In this document: piece after piece, positions 22,346 to 32,100 of the stretch | Layout: every line of letters starts with the position of its first letter | Position numbering within the stretch: position 1 is the first letter of the stretch | The notes under the pieces: model-generated | The model's database searches: none | Told to the model about the DNA's origin: nothing | The model's input: only the letters and a program-made list of their open reading frames with translations | Program-made: the position numbers and the translations under genes | Assembly: GCA_963978895.1 (NCBI GenBank) | Contig: OZ022238.1 | Location: 38,002,667-38,066,666, forward strand | DNA from: Erpobdella octoculata | Lineage: Eukaryota; Annelida; Clitellata; Hirudinida; Erpobdellidae | DNA: 64,000 nucleotides | Direction: 5' to 3'

Positions 22346-22879
22346 TCAAGAGCTATTTAAGCCGTCTGAACAAAATTTAAAAAAATGAGAAAATTATCAA
22401 AGTTGTTATTAAGCGTTTCATTCAGCAAATTTCAAACCTCTTCTTTTTTTTCATCTGAAGCATAGTTTTCTTTCGGACCTATTTTTTTTTATATAAAATA
22501 TCAATAATATTTAATTGTACGTCGTTAAACATTTAACGCATGAAAAAAATCACCTGTGTATTCAGTGCAGGCAACGAGACAGTACTCGGCAGTCGAGAAT
22601 AACTTCGGAGCACTAGGACAGAAGAAATGAGTGAATACTTGACATGAATTTGTTTCCTTGTTGTAAAAGAAACTGATGACTTTCTTGTCGCTTGAACAGT
22701 TCTTGTAATCTTCATCATTCGGTCTCAGAGAACATCTTTTTTGATATTCTTCTGTTTGTTATAAAATGTTTTCAATTAGAAATGTAATTTAGACTTTTTC
22801 TTTAAAAGAACTAACCTATAATGTCTGCGCACAAGACGCAACCAAAAAGACACACTGCGATCACAATTTTACAGAACAT
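22346..22879 (-). CDS. Secreted single-domain Kunitz (BPTI-like) protein, three exons
   Basis: Exon 1 (22879-22816) encodes a signal peptide, MFCKIVIAVCLFGCVLCA. Exon 2 (22751-22554), phase 1 at both ends, carries the whole Kunitz module: CSLRPNDEDYKNC, then FFYNKETNSCQVF, FFCPSAPKLFSTAEYC and LVAC. The six cysteines and the YN..T..C..F core fit. Exon 3 (22365-22346) follows a good acceptor (TTTTGTTCAG) and adds six codons and TGA. Total is about 93 residues. Kunitz proteins are typically serine-protease inhibitors, but some are channel blockers in venoms. The first Cys spacing is longer than in BPTI (11 residues instead of 8), and the usual P1 Lys/Arg-Ala context is absent, so trypsin inhibition is uncertain. 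Confidence 0.85.
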
Positions 22880-22932
22880 TTTTTCTTCACAAGAATCACA
22901 AGTCTTCAATGAACAATGATGTAGACACATTT

Positions 22933-22940
22933 CTTATATA
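22933..22940 (-). promoter_or_regulatory. TATA box of the Kunitz gene
   Basis: TATATAAG on the minus strand lies 54-61 bases upstream of the Kunitz ATG. This leaves room for a start site about 30 bases downstream and a 20-30-base 5-prime UTR. It is a consensus TATA element in the right orientation. Confidence 0.55.
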
Positions 22941-23734
22941 GAAACAGTCAACAGTTAACTGCATCATTATGCATGTTTTTAATTTGATGTTTTTGCCCAA
23001 AAGCAACAAGTTTTAATTAACAAAAAATTAATTACCAATTCAGATTTTATTGGACAAATATATTTTTTTTAATTATCAAAACCAAAGCAACCTCAAATTC
23101 GTATAAAAAAATCAAACTTTTTTCAGACTTTTCCCGTCGCTTTTTGTCATTTATTTTGTCGCTTATTTTTATTTATTACTAGCGGGGTTACCCGGCGTTG
23201 CCCGGGGTTTTTAGAGGTTTTTCTAATGTCTGTCCCTCTCGCTCCCGTTTTCTTCTCCACTTTCCCGTTTTCGTCGCGTTCCCGGTCGCTTTTCCGCTCT
23301 CGGTTGTTTTCCAGCTCCCGGTCGCTTTCCCGCTCAGAAGTTTTGTTATCGATTTTCTCTCTTGCTCGCGTTTCCTTCCAAGCTTGCTCTCCCGATTCCA
23401 GTCGCTTTCCGCGTTCCCGGTCGCTTTCCGCGTTCCCGTTCGCTTTCCCGTTCCCGGTCGCTTTCCGCGTTCCCGGTCGCTTTCCCGTTCCCGGTCGCTT
23501 TCCCGTTTCCGGTCGCTTTCCCGTTCCCGGTCGCTTTCCCGTTCCCGGTCGCTTTGCCGTTCCCGGTCGCTTTCCCGTTCCCGCTCACGCTTGCTCTCCC
23601 GTTCCCGGTCATGCTTGCTCTCCCATTCCCGGTCACGGTTGCTCTCCCGTTCCCGTCCCCGTTCACGCTCATTTTCTCTTTTCATTCTTTCATAACTTCT
23701 GTTAGCCTATAAAACGTAAAATAGATTTGCTAAG

Positions 23735-23990
23735 ACTATATATATATATATGAATGTTTGTGGGTTAGTTTGTCTATTATAGAAACGGGAAAGCGACCCG
23801 GAACGGACAGCGAGTGGGAGCGGGAATGCGAAACGGAACGGACAGCGAGCGGGAGCGGGAATGCGACCGGCAGCGGGAAAACGACCGAAAACGGGAAAGC
23901 GAACAGGAGTGGGAAAGGAAACGGGAGAGAAAGAGACAAACATTAGAAAAACCTCTAAAAAACCCGGGCAACGCCGGGTATCTCCGCTAG
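23735..23990 (+). mobile_element. Nested short Helitron family 1 copy
   Basis: A plus-oriented copy starts in TATATATATATGAATGTTTG and runs through a short GGGAACGG-type minisatellite to AACCCGGGCAACGCCGGG and CTAG at 23987-23990, followed by T. It lies in the opposite orientation inside the larger Helitron; the same nesting recurs at about 51225-51474. Confidence 0.65.
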
Positions 23991-24228
23991 TACATACATA
24001 AACACAGACACAGACACACATACATGCACATACACATACATACATACACACATACATACGCACATACATATATATATAGTTCCCGCTCGCTCACCCGCTC
24101 CGCTCCGCTCATTTTGTGACGGATTTCAAAATTTTTTTCTCTATATTTGATTCCCCTTGACTCTCAAGATTGTGTGAAAATTTCATTACGATCGGATGAA
24201 TGGTGTAGCAATGCATAAACGCCATTAA

Positions 24229-25532
24229 CCCGTTTTAGACCATCGTACGTTTTACGAACACACTTATTTTTGGCGTTGCATAAAATTAAGTCGTAATTTT
24301 TTTTCTGTTAAAAGTTTTTTTTATGTTAAGAAAGCTTTAATACACTGTATAATATTTTTTAAATAATTTTTTTATTCATATTAAGTAGTTTAATCTGGGT
24401 TAGAATATGAGCATTTTCAAGGTTTTCGACCGATATTACTTTAAAAATTTATTATGCTAATTTCATGAGAGTTATCATAACAAAAGTTTGAAATATCGAA
24501 AGAAGATGTACTCAAAAGTAAACAGCAACGTTAATTAAATTTTATTGTGTTTACACTAACCCACAATCTGAACATGTATGAGTCATGCTCGTTCTACGAT
24601 CGTTGGGCGTATAGAGTACTTTATGCGAACGATTCGAAACTAGTTTATTCAGCTTATAGGTGTGCAGTGGTTGAATTGGTGATAGTGTTTTTTGCAAATT
24701 TCATTCTTCGAATGAAATGTTTGTAAAGTTTAAAAATGAAAGGCGTCAAACAGAACGTTTTTTCACGTTGAAAGAAGCTATGTAACTAATTCTTGATGAT
24801 GATGATAGCATTGAGGTTGACATACTTGTCATTCTTCCGCCCGGCGCATCATAATACGTGACTGATGAATAAGCAAATGAGGAAGAAATGTTATTCTTTG
24901 TAATATCCGGGAAGGTAGAAGTTGATTATACTAATGATGGGATGGGATTAGACTGTGTCTGTTCTTTGGGTGAAGAAATGTAGGTCGCAAATACTGTCAG
25001 TTCAATGCCGCGGCAACCAAAACGCCAAAAACGATTGAAATGCACTTGGACCAAAAAGAGTCATTTGAATAGCCACTTTTAAAACAGTCTATATATAACG
25101 AGTTTGAAACACCACAATGGTGCTTTGCTTGAAAAACCCCATATAGGCTGTTTAGGTTGTTTTATACCGATGAAATGAATTCATGCACGGTTGAAGAAAC
25201 AAAACGATAGGGAAGATTCAGCAAATGGCCATGGTCATGATCTGGAAAAGGCGAAAACAGTAGGTCGCTACAAGCTGGAAAATTATGGAAAAACACTGTA
25301 CATGTGGGCCAAGTGCGGCAAACGACTTCATCGGAATTGTTTTGGTGCTTTCCGCACACTCATCCGGTTCTGAAACGACCACCGTTCGAAAAACGAGCAT
25401 AGTGAATTTTCAAAGTTTTCTTTCAAATAAAAAATAATTAAAAATAAATCTGTTAAAACATAAGCAAGTAACTTAGAAATAACAAAAAAAAATAATAGAA
25501 ATCTAATTAATAAAGTTTTGGACCTAAACGGG
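24229..25532 (+). mobile_element. piggyBac element flanked by TTAA
   Basis: TTAA occurs at 24225-24228 and again at 25533-25536. The ends are CCCGTTTTAGACC and, inverted, CCCGTTTAGGTCC, matching the piggyBac pattern of a CCC-start terminal repeat abutting TTAA. The related Helitron at 50740-51750 has the unoccupied site (CGCCATTAACATATATAC, TTAA at 51709-51712), which shows directly where the insertion occurred. It retains only part of a transposase. Confidence 0.9.
25191..25376 (+). pseudogene. piggyBac transposase C-terminal remnant
   Basis: This short frame ends in KTLYMWAKCGKRLHRNCFGA followed by FRTL. It recalls the C-terminal cysteine-rich domain of piggyBac transposases, where a CxxC-type region is followed by C..CF..FHT. 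Several ligand cysteines are replaced, and the upstream catalytic DDD region is unreadable. Position at the right end of the element fits. Confidence 0.55.
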
Positions 25533-25684
25533 TTAACATATATACATACAAACATTCATTTTTATATATATAGATATTTTTTCCTGTCGATAATCTTTTC
25601 TGTTACTACTATCAAATCTTTTGAAACATTCGCAGATATGCGGCGATTGGCAACGCGAAACTTTGTACCTATTTAAGTTGATAA

Positions 25685-26985
25685 AGGGGAGGTCCCGGTT
25701 TTTTCGCCCCCGGGTAAATTTGCTCCTGAGAGGTTTTGTCCCCGGTTTTTCGCCTTTGGGAAAGTTTGCCCCCATGTTTTTTGCTCTTGGGAACGTTCAC
25801 CCGCATTTTATTGCCCCTATTTTTCGCTCCTAGTTTTTCGCCCCCAGTTTTTTGCCCCTGGAAAGATTCCCTTCGGTTTTTGTCCCTTTTACGCTAGTTT
25901 TTCGCTTTTTAATCTGGAAAAGTTCGTCACCGTTTTATAGTGCTCGTTTTTTGCACGTTTTCCCCATGAGACGTTAGTCCCTTGGGGTTTCTACATTTAT
26001 TCTCCTACAACCTTTTGTCTTTGGGAAAGTTAAAATATCTCTGAGAAATATTACCAGCAGTGTTTCATCTTGACTTTGAAAAAAATTTAAAAATGTAGGG
26101 AAGGGCAGGAGCGTCATTTCAACATAAAACTGGAAGAGCAAATATTTTCAAAACCCACGCTCCCAAACTTCTCCTAGACACTTTTCCATGACTGGGGGAG
26201 GGGTAATTGTTGATACTTTTTCCAAAATTTCTCCAAACTCTTATACACTTTTCTTTCCGGAAATAGCTGATAACAGAAGGGGGAAAGTAATTGTAGATGG
26301 TTTTTGCGGATAATCTTGGGAATTTTTTTCTAAAAGTTTCTAAAAACTTCTTACTTTTTCTTAAAAAAAAACGGATAGCGCCAAATCTTCTATAGGGCGT
26401 GAAGCTGGGAATGATTTTTTTATAAGAGCAAATAGTCATAGTGAGTTTTTCGAGGAACTCTCTAAATTTTAGAGCAACGAAAAGGCAAGTAGAATGTTCT
26501 TGGGGTAAGGCTAAAAAAACGTAAGGAGAAAAATCTGAGTGCGAAAAGGCAAAAGTTTTCCCAGTAATAAAAGCTGGGTGCAAAAATTCTGGGGCAAAAG
26601 TAGTAGGAACAAATTTTCTCAAGAACAAAAGGCCAGCATTCTCGGGACAAAGTTGTCGGTGAAAAGTCAGAAGCAAAAACACGGAAACCAACTTTTACAG
26701 GGTCGAAAACCGGGAATAAACTTTCCCAGGAGCAAGCCACTGAGGACAAAAACCAGGAGCAAAAAACTGGTGGCGACAAACTGAGAGCGAATGCCGGGGC
26801 CGAAAAAATAGGGTTGAAAAACCAGGGACAAAAAGCACGGGGGAAACTTTCCCAGGGGAGAAAAGCCGAATGAAAATTTTTCCGGGGCAAAATTTCTCCA
26901 GGGGCAAAGAAACAGGAGCGAAAAAACGGAAGGGAAAATACGGGGGCGAAAAACCGGGAAAAACTTTCCGCATTTCAAATTAGTA
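25685..26985. repeat. Inverted decaying minisatellite, about 1.3 kb
   Basis: The left arm (about 25685-25990) is built of TTTTTCGCCCCC and TTTGCCCCTGGGAAAG-type units. The right arm (about 26480-26985) carries the same units inverted (GGGGCAAAA, GGGGGCGAAAAACC, CTTTCCCAGG). A non-repetitive centre of about 450 bp separates them. Long minus-strand frames across the right arm are by-products. No termini of a known transposon class were recognised. Confidence 0.7.
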
Positions 26986-27162
26986 ACCCCTGGGAACAGT
27001 GGTTAACCCAGGATTTTTTTCGGTGGAAGGGCGGTTTTCAAAATTTTTTGTTGAATGGTTTAGACATATTTTTGGAGGGTATGGATATTTTTTGTCAGCT
27101 CTAAGTATTTTATATTTCTTAAACCCTATTAAATAACGAAAGTTTTTAAATGTATATATATA

Positions 27163-27600
27163 CTAGCGGGGGCACCCGGCGCTGCCCGAGGTTTTTAGAG
27201 GTTTTTCTAATGTTTGTCTCTCGCTCCCGTTTCATAAGAAGCATTGTCTACAACAATACCACAGCCTGCATCTCCATCTCCCCCCTCCTCATCACCACAC
27301 TCACGACCATCAAGACAATCAACATAAGCACAATTAACGCTATCATCATCACCAAAATCATCAGAATCAACAGTGATATGCGAAGGCATAAGTTTTTTAG
27401 CCTGCTGATGACGTTCATTATCAAGATTTTCTGAGCTCTGCGGAAATTCAACGGTTGAATTCTGAATCGGATGAACTGAAACTTCCACCGGCGACGCCAG
27501 ATTTTCCTCCGCCGAACTTCGAATCGGAAGAACTAAAACTCCCACCGGCGACATAAGATTTTCCTCCGATGGGATAACCACTTCTGTGAGATCTTTGGTA
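27163..27600 (-). mobile_element. Helitron family 1, 3-prime part with captured segment
   Basis: CTAG at 27166-27163 is followed inward by the GCCGGGTGCC hairpin arm, TCGGGCAGC and the AAAACCTCTAAAAACC block, with the start of the usual GAAACGGGAGCGAGAG stretch. Instead of the minisatellite there is an unrelated, GC-richer, coding-like segment (27233-27585). The 5-prime end is not present; family 2 repeats begin near 27616. Confidence 0.55.
27207..27581 (-). CDS. Acidic open frame, probable captured gene fragment
   Basis: A 124-codon minus frame has an internal duplication (EENLMSPVGVLVLPI and EENLASPVEVSVHPI) and then an acidic region (VDSDDFGDDDSVNC, GDEEGGDGDAGCG). Its base composition differs from the surrounding AT-rich DNA. 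The final residues run into Helitron terminal sequence, so the natural C-terminus is lost. I do not recognise the family. It could be a fragment of a host gene picked up by the Helitron. Confidence 0.35.
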   Translation of the reverse strand: MVIPSEENLMSPVGVLVLPIRSSAEENLASPVEVSVHPIQNSTVEFPQSSENLDNERHQQAKKLMPSHITVDSDDFGDDDSVNCAYVDCLDGRECGDEEGGDGDAGCGIVVDNASYETGARDKH

Positions 27601-27615
27601 GAGAAGACAGCGGTA

Positions 27616-28974
27616 CCACCTGGGGTATTTGGTTTTTAAAGTAGCTGCTACTCAAAAACTGTGAATGCTACAGGAGTAAAAATTAGTATTTAGTTTCTCC
27701 TCCAAAAATGATGAAATACGTGTTTCAGCATTTTTTGAAAATATGGTTTCCAGGACTTCAAATGTGGGGTGGAAAATAGGGTTATTTGTTTTTTAAAGTA
27801 ACTGCTACTCAAAAACTGTAAATACCACAGATGTAAAAATTAGTATTTAGTTTCTATTCTAAAAATAAAGATATATGTGTTTCACCATTTTTTACAAATT
27901 TGGTTTCCAGGACCTTAAATGTGGGGTGGGCAATAGGATTACTTAGTTTTTAAAGTAGCTGCTACTCAAAATCTGTAAATGCTACAAAAGCAAAAATTAG
28001 TATTAAGTTTCTACCTCAAATGTGGGTTGGAAAATTGGGTTATTTGGTTTTTAAAGTAGCTGCTACTCAAAAACTATGAATGCTACAGGAGTAAAAATTA
28101 GTATTTAGGTTCTACTCCAAAAATAATAAAATACGTGTTTTAGCATTTTTTGAAAATTTGGTTTCCAGGACTTCAAATGTGGGGTAGAAAATAGAGTTAT
28201 TTGTTTTTTAAAGTAACTGCTACTCAACAACTGTAAATGCAACAAAAGTAAAAATTAGTATTTAGTTTCTACTCTAAAAATAAGGATATATGTGTTTCAC
28301 CATTTTTTGAAAATTTGGTTTTCAGGACCTCAAATGTGGGGTGGGAAAAGGTTTCTTTGGTTTTTAAAGTAACTGCTACTCAAAAACTGTGAATGCTACA
28401 GATGTCAAAATTAGTATTTAGTATTAACTCAAAAAATAATGATATAAGTTTTTCAACATTTAAAAAAAAATTGGTTTCCAGGACCTCAAATGTGGGGTGG
28501 AAATAAGGGTTATTTGATTTCAAAATAACTGCTACTTAAAAACTGTAAGTGCAACAAATGTAAAAATTAGTATTTTGAAGTTTTATGCCGGTTAAAAGTA
28601 GCTAAGTCCAGTTTATCACCGGCCGGGCCAAGCCTTTATTTTAGAGTCTTAAATCAAAGTGGGACGGGCCGAGGTTTTTCACCAAGTATATAGATATTTT
28701 AGTGATTTTAGGGTGTTCAGTTGGGCCGGGCCAAACCTGAAGTCAAGGTGGGACGGGCCAAAGTTTTTCATCAAGTATATAGAACTTCTAGGCCTGTAAG
28801 AATGGGCCGGGCCTAATTCAGACGGGCTGTGCCGGGCCAGGAGTTTATGTTTTTAAAACGGGCTGGGCTAAGTTGTCGACGGGCCGAGCCGAGACCTAAA
28901 AAATTGATCTACTATGGATGCACGGTTCAAACTCTCTAATTTCATGCGAGCGAAGCCGCTACGGGCACTTCTAG
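27616..28974 (+). mobile_element. Helitron family 2, 5-prime-truncated, with about 157-bp tandem units
   Basis: The GCTACTCAAAAACTGTxAATGC motif recurs near 27642, 27803, 27959, 28059, 28216, 28373 and 28530: about 157-bp units, one shortened to about 100 bp. Each unit carries TTCCAGGACCTCAAATGTGG. A GC-richer tail with repeated GGGCCGGGCC-type motifs follows (28600-28910), then CATGCGAGCGAAGCCGCTAC and CTAG at 28971-28974 before T. Related copies: 59957-61484 (minus) and 51751-54530 (plus). Confidence 0.65.
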
Positions 28975-29317
28975 TTAGAATATTTTTTTTTAAATCTTAT
29001 ATATAAAAATGAAATGTTTGTTTGTTTGTTCGGACATAAAATGTTAACGGCCGAACAGATTTAATTGAAATTTGGCACACTTATGTATCTTATTCAAGCG
29101 GTGGTTCCTGTAAAATTTTAAATAAATTGGTTTTTCCGTTGATGTTTTATGGACAAAAAACCTTTTGGTCAGCGGTAGTAAGTTGGAGTAAATTTTTTTT
29201 CTACAAAATAAAATAAAATTAATTTATAGTTAAATTATACAAAATATTTTTTAATTTTTTTTTTAAGTTTTAAAGGTTTTAAATATAAATATTAAATTAA
29301 ATAAATATGTGTGTTGT

Positions 29318-29548
29318 TTAGTGCCGCCCATAGATATCTATGGTGCCGCCGGATACCTTTGTTTTGATTTCATAGAGCTCATTGAGGCTCATTCTCTTCC
29401 GAACCTCCGATACGACAGCTCTGCTATCGGTAAACTTTATATTTGATTTTAGCAACTTATTTTTTAAATCTAGATAACTTTGGATTTCAGGACTAATCAA
29501 TAAATTGCAGGTGGAATTTCTTCTATTTAGAGATATTTTGTGCTTCAC
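29318..29548 (-). CDS. Unrecognised open frame inside the Helitron
   Basis: The frame encodes 76 residues ending at a stop at 29318. It includes NSTCNLLISPEIQSYLDLKN, SRAVVSEVRKRM and SLNELYEIKTKVSGGTIDI. The sequence looks protein-like (mixed charged and hydrophobic, not low-complexity), but I do not recognise a family. The frame continues open a little upstream of the first ATG, so it may be the last exon of a captured gene diverging from the one at 29911. Confidence 0.35.
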   Translation of the reverse strand: MKHKISLNRRNSTCNLLISPEIQSYLDLKNKLLKSNIKFTDSRAVVSEVRKRMSLNELYEIKTKVSGGTIDIYGRH

Positions 29549-29910
29549 AAAAAGAGTTCCAGACTTAACAAATTAAAATTAAATCAAATTAGAAATTCAT
29601 TGTTCATATCTCCCATTCAAAAGTAAGTGGCAAAGCTTTGGTAATTTGTTTTTAGTTTTTAAAATCATGATTTACTGTGTATCTTTCAATTTGTTTCGTT
29701 TGTTGCATTGCAAGTGTTTAATTATGTTATATTATTAATTATTATAAGATTATCATTATGCTCTAACATTTTGTGTTTTACAAAAAGGAGTTGCAGATTG
29801 GAAAAATAAATTTAAATTCATTGTTCATATTTATCGTTCAAGGCTTCTGACTTCAATTGTTCCTCATCTAATATTGTTGAGCGACGAGCTTGCTATCAGC
29901 CTATCGGTAA

Positions 29911-30725
29911 ATGAGAAATTTTTTTGGGCAGGTAAGTTTCTTTTTATGTGATGGCATTACAACCATTATTATTCACGAGTAGTTATGACTATAAGATTAT
30001 GAATTAATTTATCGGTCTTATTTTATTTTTTACTTTTCAGAGGAAATTAGAAAATTACATTTTAAAGAAAATCTTACATGCAACACCAATTTATTGTAAA
30101 AGTTTCACTGATATATGAGGTGCATGAAATTTGAAAGAAATGAAAGCAAGTGCAGTATTTTTGTGTTTCAACAAAATCATGAACAAAGTTTTCAAGCCAG
30201 CCTATCAATCTGCTGCTGTTTTGTTCAATTTATAATTGCATCATTTGCTAAATAAAAGTGGTACTCTTCGATTGTTCCAAATTGATGATCTCAGAAAACT
30301 CTCGGAAAATTCATTAAGTTAATGCTTTGAAGGTTTTTAATATTATTATTACTTCATGTTTTATTTCAATCTGTGTTTTATATCACATTTTTCAAAGCCA
30401 CGGGTCAACATTTATTAACATGCCACATGTAGCGTTATATGCTTTCTGTAGACATGACACTTAAAAACTAAGAACAACTCAAAAACTAAGACTAGCGATT
30501 TTACGAAAAGCAGCTGTTGAACAGTGTGTGATAAATCTATTGTAAGCATTTATAATCTTACAAGTATTTAAAATAAATATAACCTGTTGAGATATATGAG
30601 CGGATTTTAACATTATTGCAGCCGTTAACTAATAAATTCTTTTTTTTTCAGCTTCAGTCAATCATAATAAGCCTTTGCAGAAGATCACACTTGCAGAGTG
30701 GAACCAATACATTAAAGAACACTAA
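29911..30725 (+). CDS. Candidate three-exon 49-residue gene carried by the Helitron
   Basis: Exon 1 (29911-29931) starts ATG and ends in a perfect donor, GGGCAG|GTAAGT. Exon 2 (30041-30095) follows TTTTTTACTTTTCAG and ends at T|GTAAAA in phase 1. Exon 3 (30652-30725) follows a T-rich acceptor (TTTTTTTTTCAG), restores the frame and ends in TAA. The product is about 49 residues, basic in the middle, ending KPLQKITLAEWNQYIKEH. I do not recognise it. Three acceptable introns with consistent phases make chance less likely, but exon 1 is only seven codons. No signal peptide or membrane segment is seen. Confidence 0.4.
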
Positions 30726-31421
30726 TTAAAATTGAGGAAGTTCAGACGTAACTAAACGAGCAAACCAAACAACAAAGTGTTAACGAGAGAACAGATCAAT
30801 TTTGATGACTGTGCACAGCATTCCGCTACAGCCCATCTAAGCCACATTGGGAAGGCTCTAAAATTTAATGGAGGAACAGAAGAGCAAAAAGAAGAGCAAG
30901 CTGGAGCGGTAAAGCGTAAAAGCAACCGGGATCGGGAAAAGTAAAAGAGACCGGGGCCGGAAAAGCGACCGTGAGCAGAAATGCGACCAGGAGTGAGAAA
31001 GCGACATGGAACGGGAAAGCAAGCGGTTAAGGAAACGGGAGCCAGAGAGAAAACGATAAAAAGCCTTTAAAATCCCCGGGCAACGCCGGGTAACCCAGCT
31101 AGTATTTTATAAAGTTATTTTGGAAAAATAGAAGACAAACATTACTTTCTTCTCTATTCAAACAATTTAGTTATTTGCCTTTACCTGTATTAATAGAAAT
31201 AAGACAATAGTACCAAATAAAAAAAAATATATAATAATTTTTTCGTTTTGTTAAAACTCCTCTCTGCTCCAGTCATTGCACAAACAACAATCAATAGAAA
31301 CCATGGATATCAAGATATCCATGATAGAAACTAAAGACAACACAGACATTCTGAAAAATCATAAAAAAATTTTTTAGAACTTATTATTGAACAACATAAA
31401 AAAGGAAATTTACGCATCATT

Positions 31422-31575
31422 TTAAACTTTGGAAAATGAAAACGAAAAGATGAAAATTAAATCTAGTTTCATTTAAAAGTCGAATCGATTTGGAGATCAC
31501 AAAGACATTTTACAGTTTGATGGATTTTATTTTGGTGTTGAAATGTAGCTATATAACATTGGTTAATTTGAGAGA
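31422..31575 (+). pseudogene. LINE fragment related to 3964-4300
   Basis: AACTTTGGAAAATGAAAACG, then TTTGATGGATTTTATTTTGG and TGTTGAAATG match the minus strand around 4150-4310 in the same order. It is a dead fragment of the same CR1/L2-like LINE family. The nearby segment at about 31670-31745 matches another repeat seen inverted at 3680-3790. Confidence 0.5.
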
Positions 31576-32100
31576 AGGAAATAATGTTGACGCATGACGA
31601 TTGTAATAAAAGAGGTAAAATTCAAAAATGACATTGTAATTATTATTAGGGTCTGTTGAAATTTTTAGAAAGGCGCTGAGAGCGTTTTTCCAAATGTGGT
31701 GCGCCCTCAGACCAGTGGGAGGCCCAGGGCAAAGTCTTCAGCTCCCTCTCGACGGGCCTTTGGGTCACAGAAAACAACAATTGGATCTCATACTACTCTA
31801 CGGAATGGTGTTTGATAAGCAGCTCGAGATTATTGGTCTGTACAGATGATAGATCAAAAATTCATCAGTTTAAATTAAGGAGAAGGAGAGATTGTAAAAA
31901 ATGTTGTTTTTTTGTTGCATAAGTCTGTCATATAATAGAGTTGTTTTGATTTATTTATTTATTTCAGACAAGATCAAAGGGCTATCAGCCGCTTACATGA
32001 ACAGGTAGCAGCATTTAAAACAAAAAAAAAGTGATAGAGCAACAGAGCTAAACTACAAAAAAAGGCACACAAATTAAAACTTAAAAAGAAAGTCATTGTT

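Larger units (their letters stand above)
23179..25574 (-). mobile_element. Helitron family 1, composite copy split by piggyBac
   Basis: The 5-prime end is A|TCTATATATATAAAAATGAA at 25574. The 3-prime end is a CCCGGGCAACGCCGGG hairpin followed by CTAG at 23182-23179, then T. Inside, reading from the 5-prime end, are the conserved GGCGTTTATGCATTGC and CTTGAGAGTCAAGG blocks, a nested plus-oriented Helitron, and a GGGAACGGGAAAGCGACC minisatellite near the 3-prime end. No Rep/helicase coding is present. A 1304-bp piggyBac sits at 24229-25532; without it the copy closely matches 50740-51750. Confidence 0.75.
28995..31102 (+). mobile_element. Helitron family 1, apparently full-length, 2.1 kb
   Basis: The 5-prime end is A|TCTTATATATAAAAATGAAA at 28995, followed by AACGGCCGAACAGATTTAAT, a common Helitron leader. 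The 3-prime end is a stem CCCGG (31075-31079), loop GCAACG and stem CCGGG (31086-31090), then TAACCCAG, CTAG (31099-31102) and T. A short minisatellite lies at about 30870-31040. No Rep/helicase is present; the interior instead holds spliced coding-like sequence on both strands (29318-29548 minus, 29911-30725 plus). Confidence 0.75.

Noticed and set aside
23188..23712. Overlapping Arg/Ser/Glu-rich open frames on both strands (also at 852-1419 and 50729-51183)
   Set aside because: The GGGAACGGGAAAGCGACC minisatellite lacks stops in several frames at once, so these are repeat translation artefacts.
26119..26980. Long minus-strand frames of 90-190 codons
   Set aside because: They run through the right arm of the inverted minisatellite; several frames are open together and none shows domains.
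31872..31945. Left-hand terminus of the hAT remnant on the far side of the LINE
   Set aside because: No inverted copy of TAGAGGTGTGCACGG was found left of the LINE 3-prime end.
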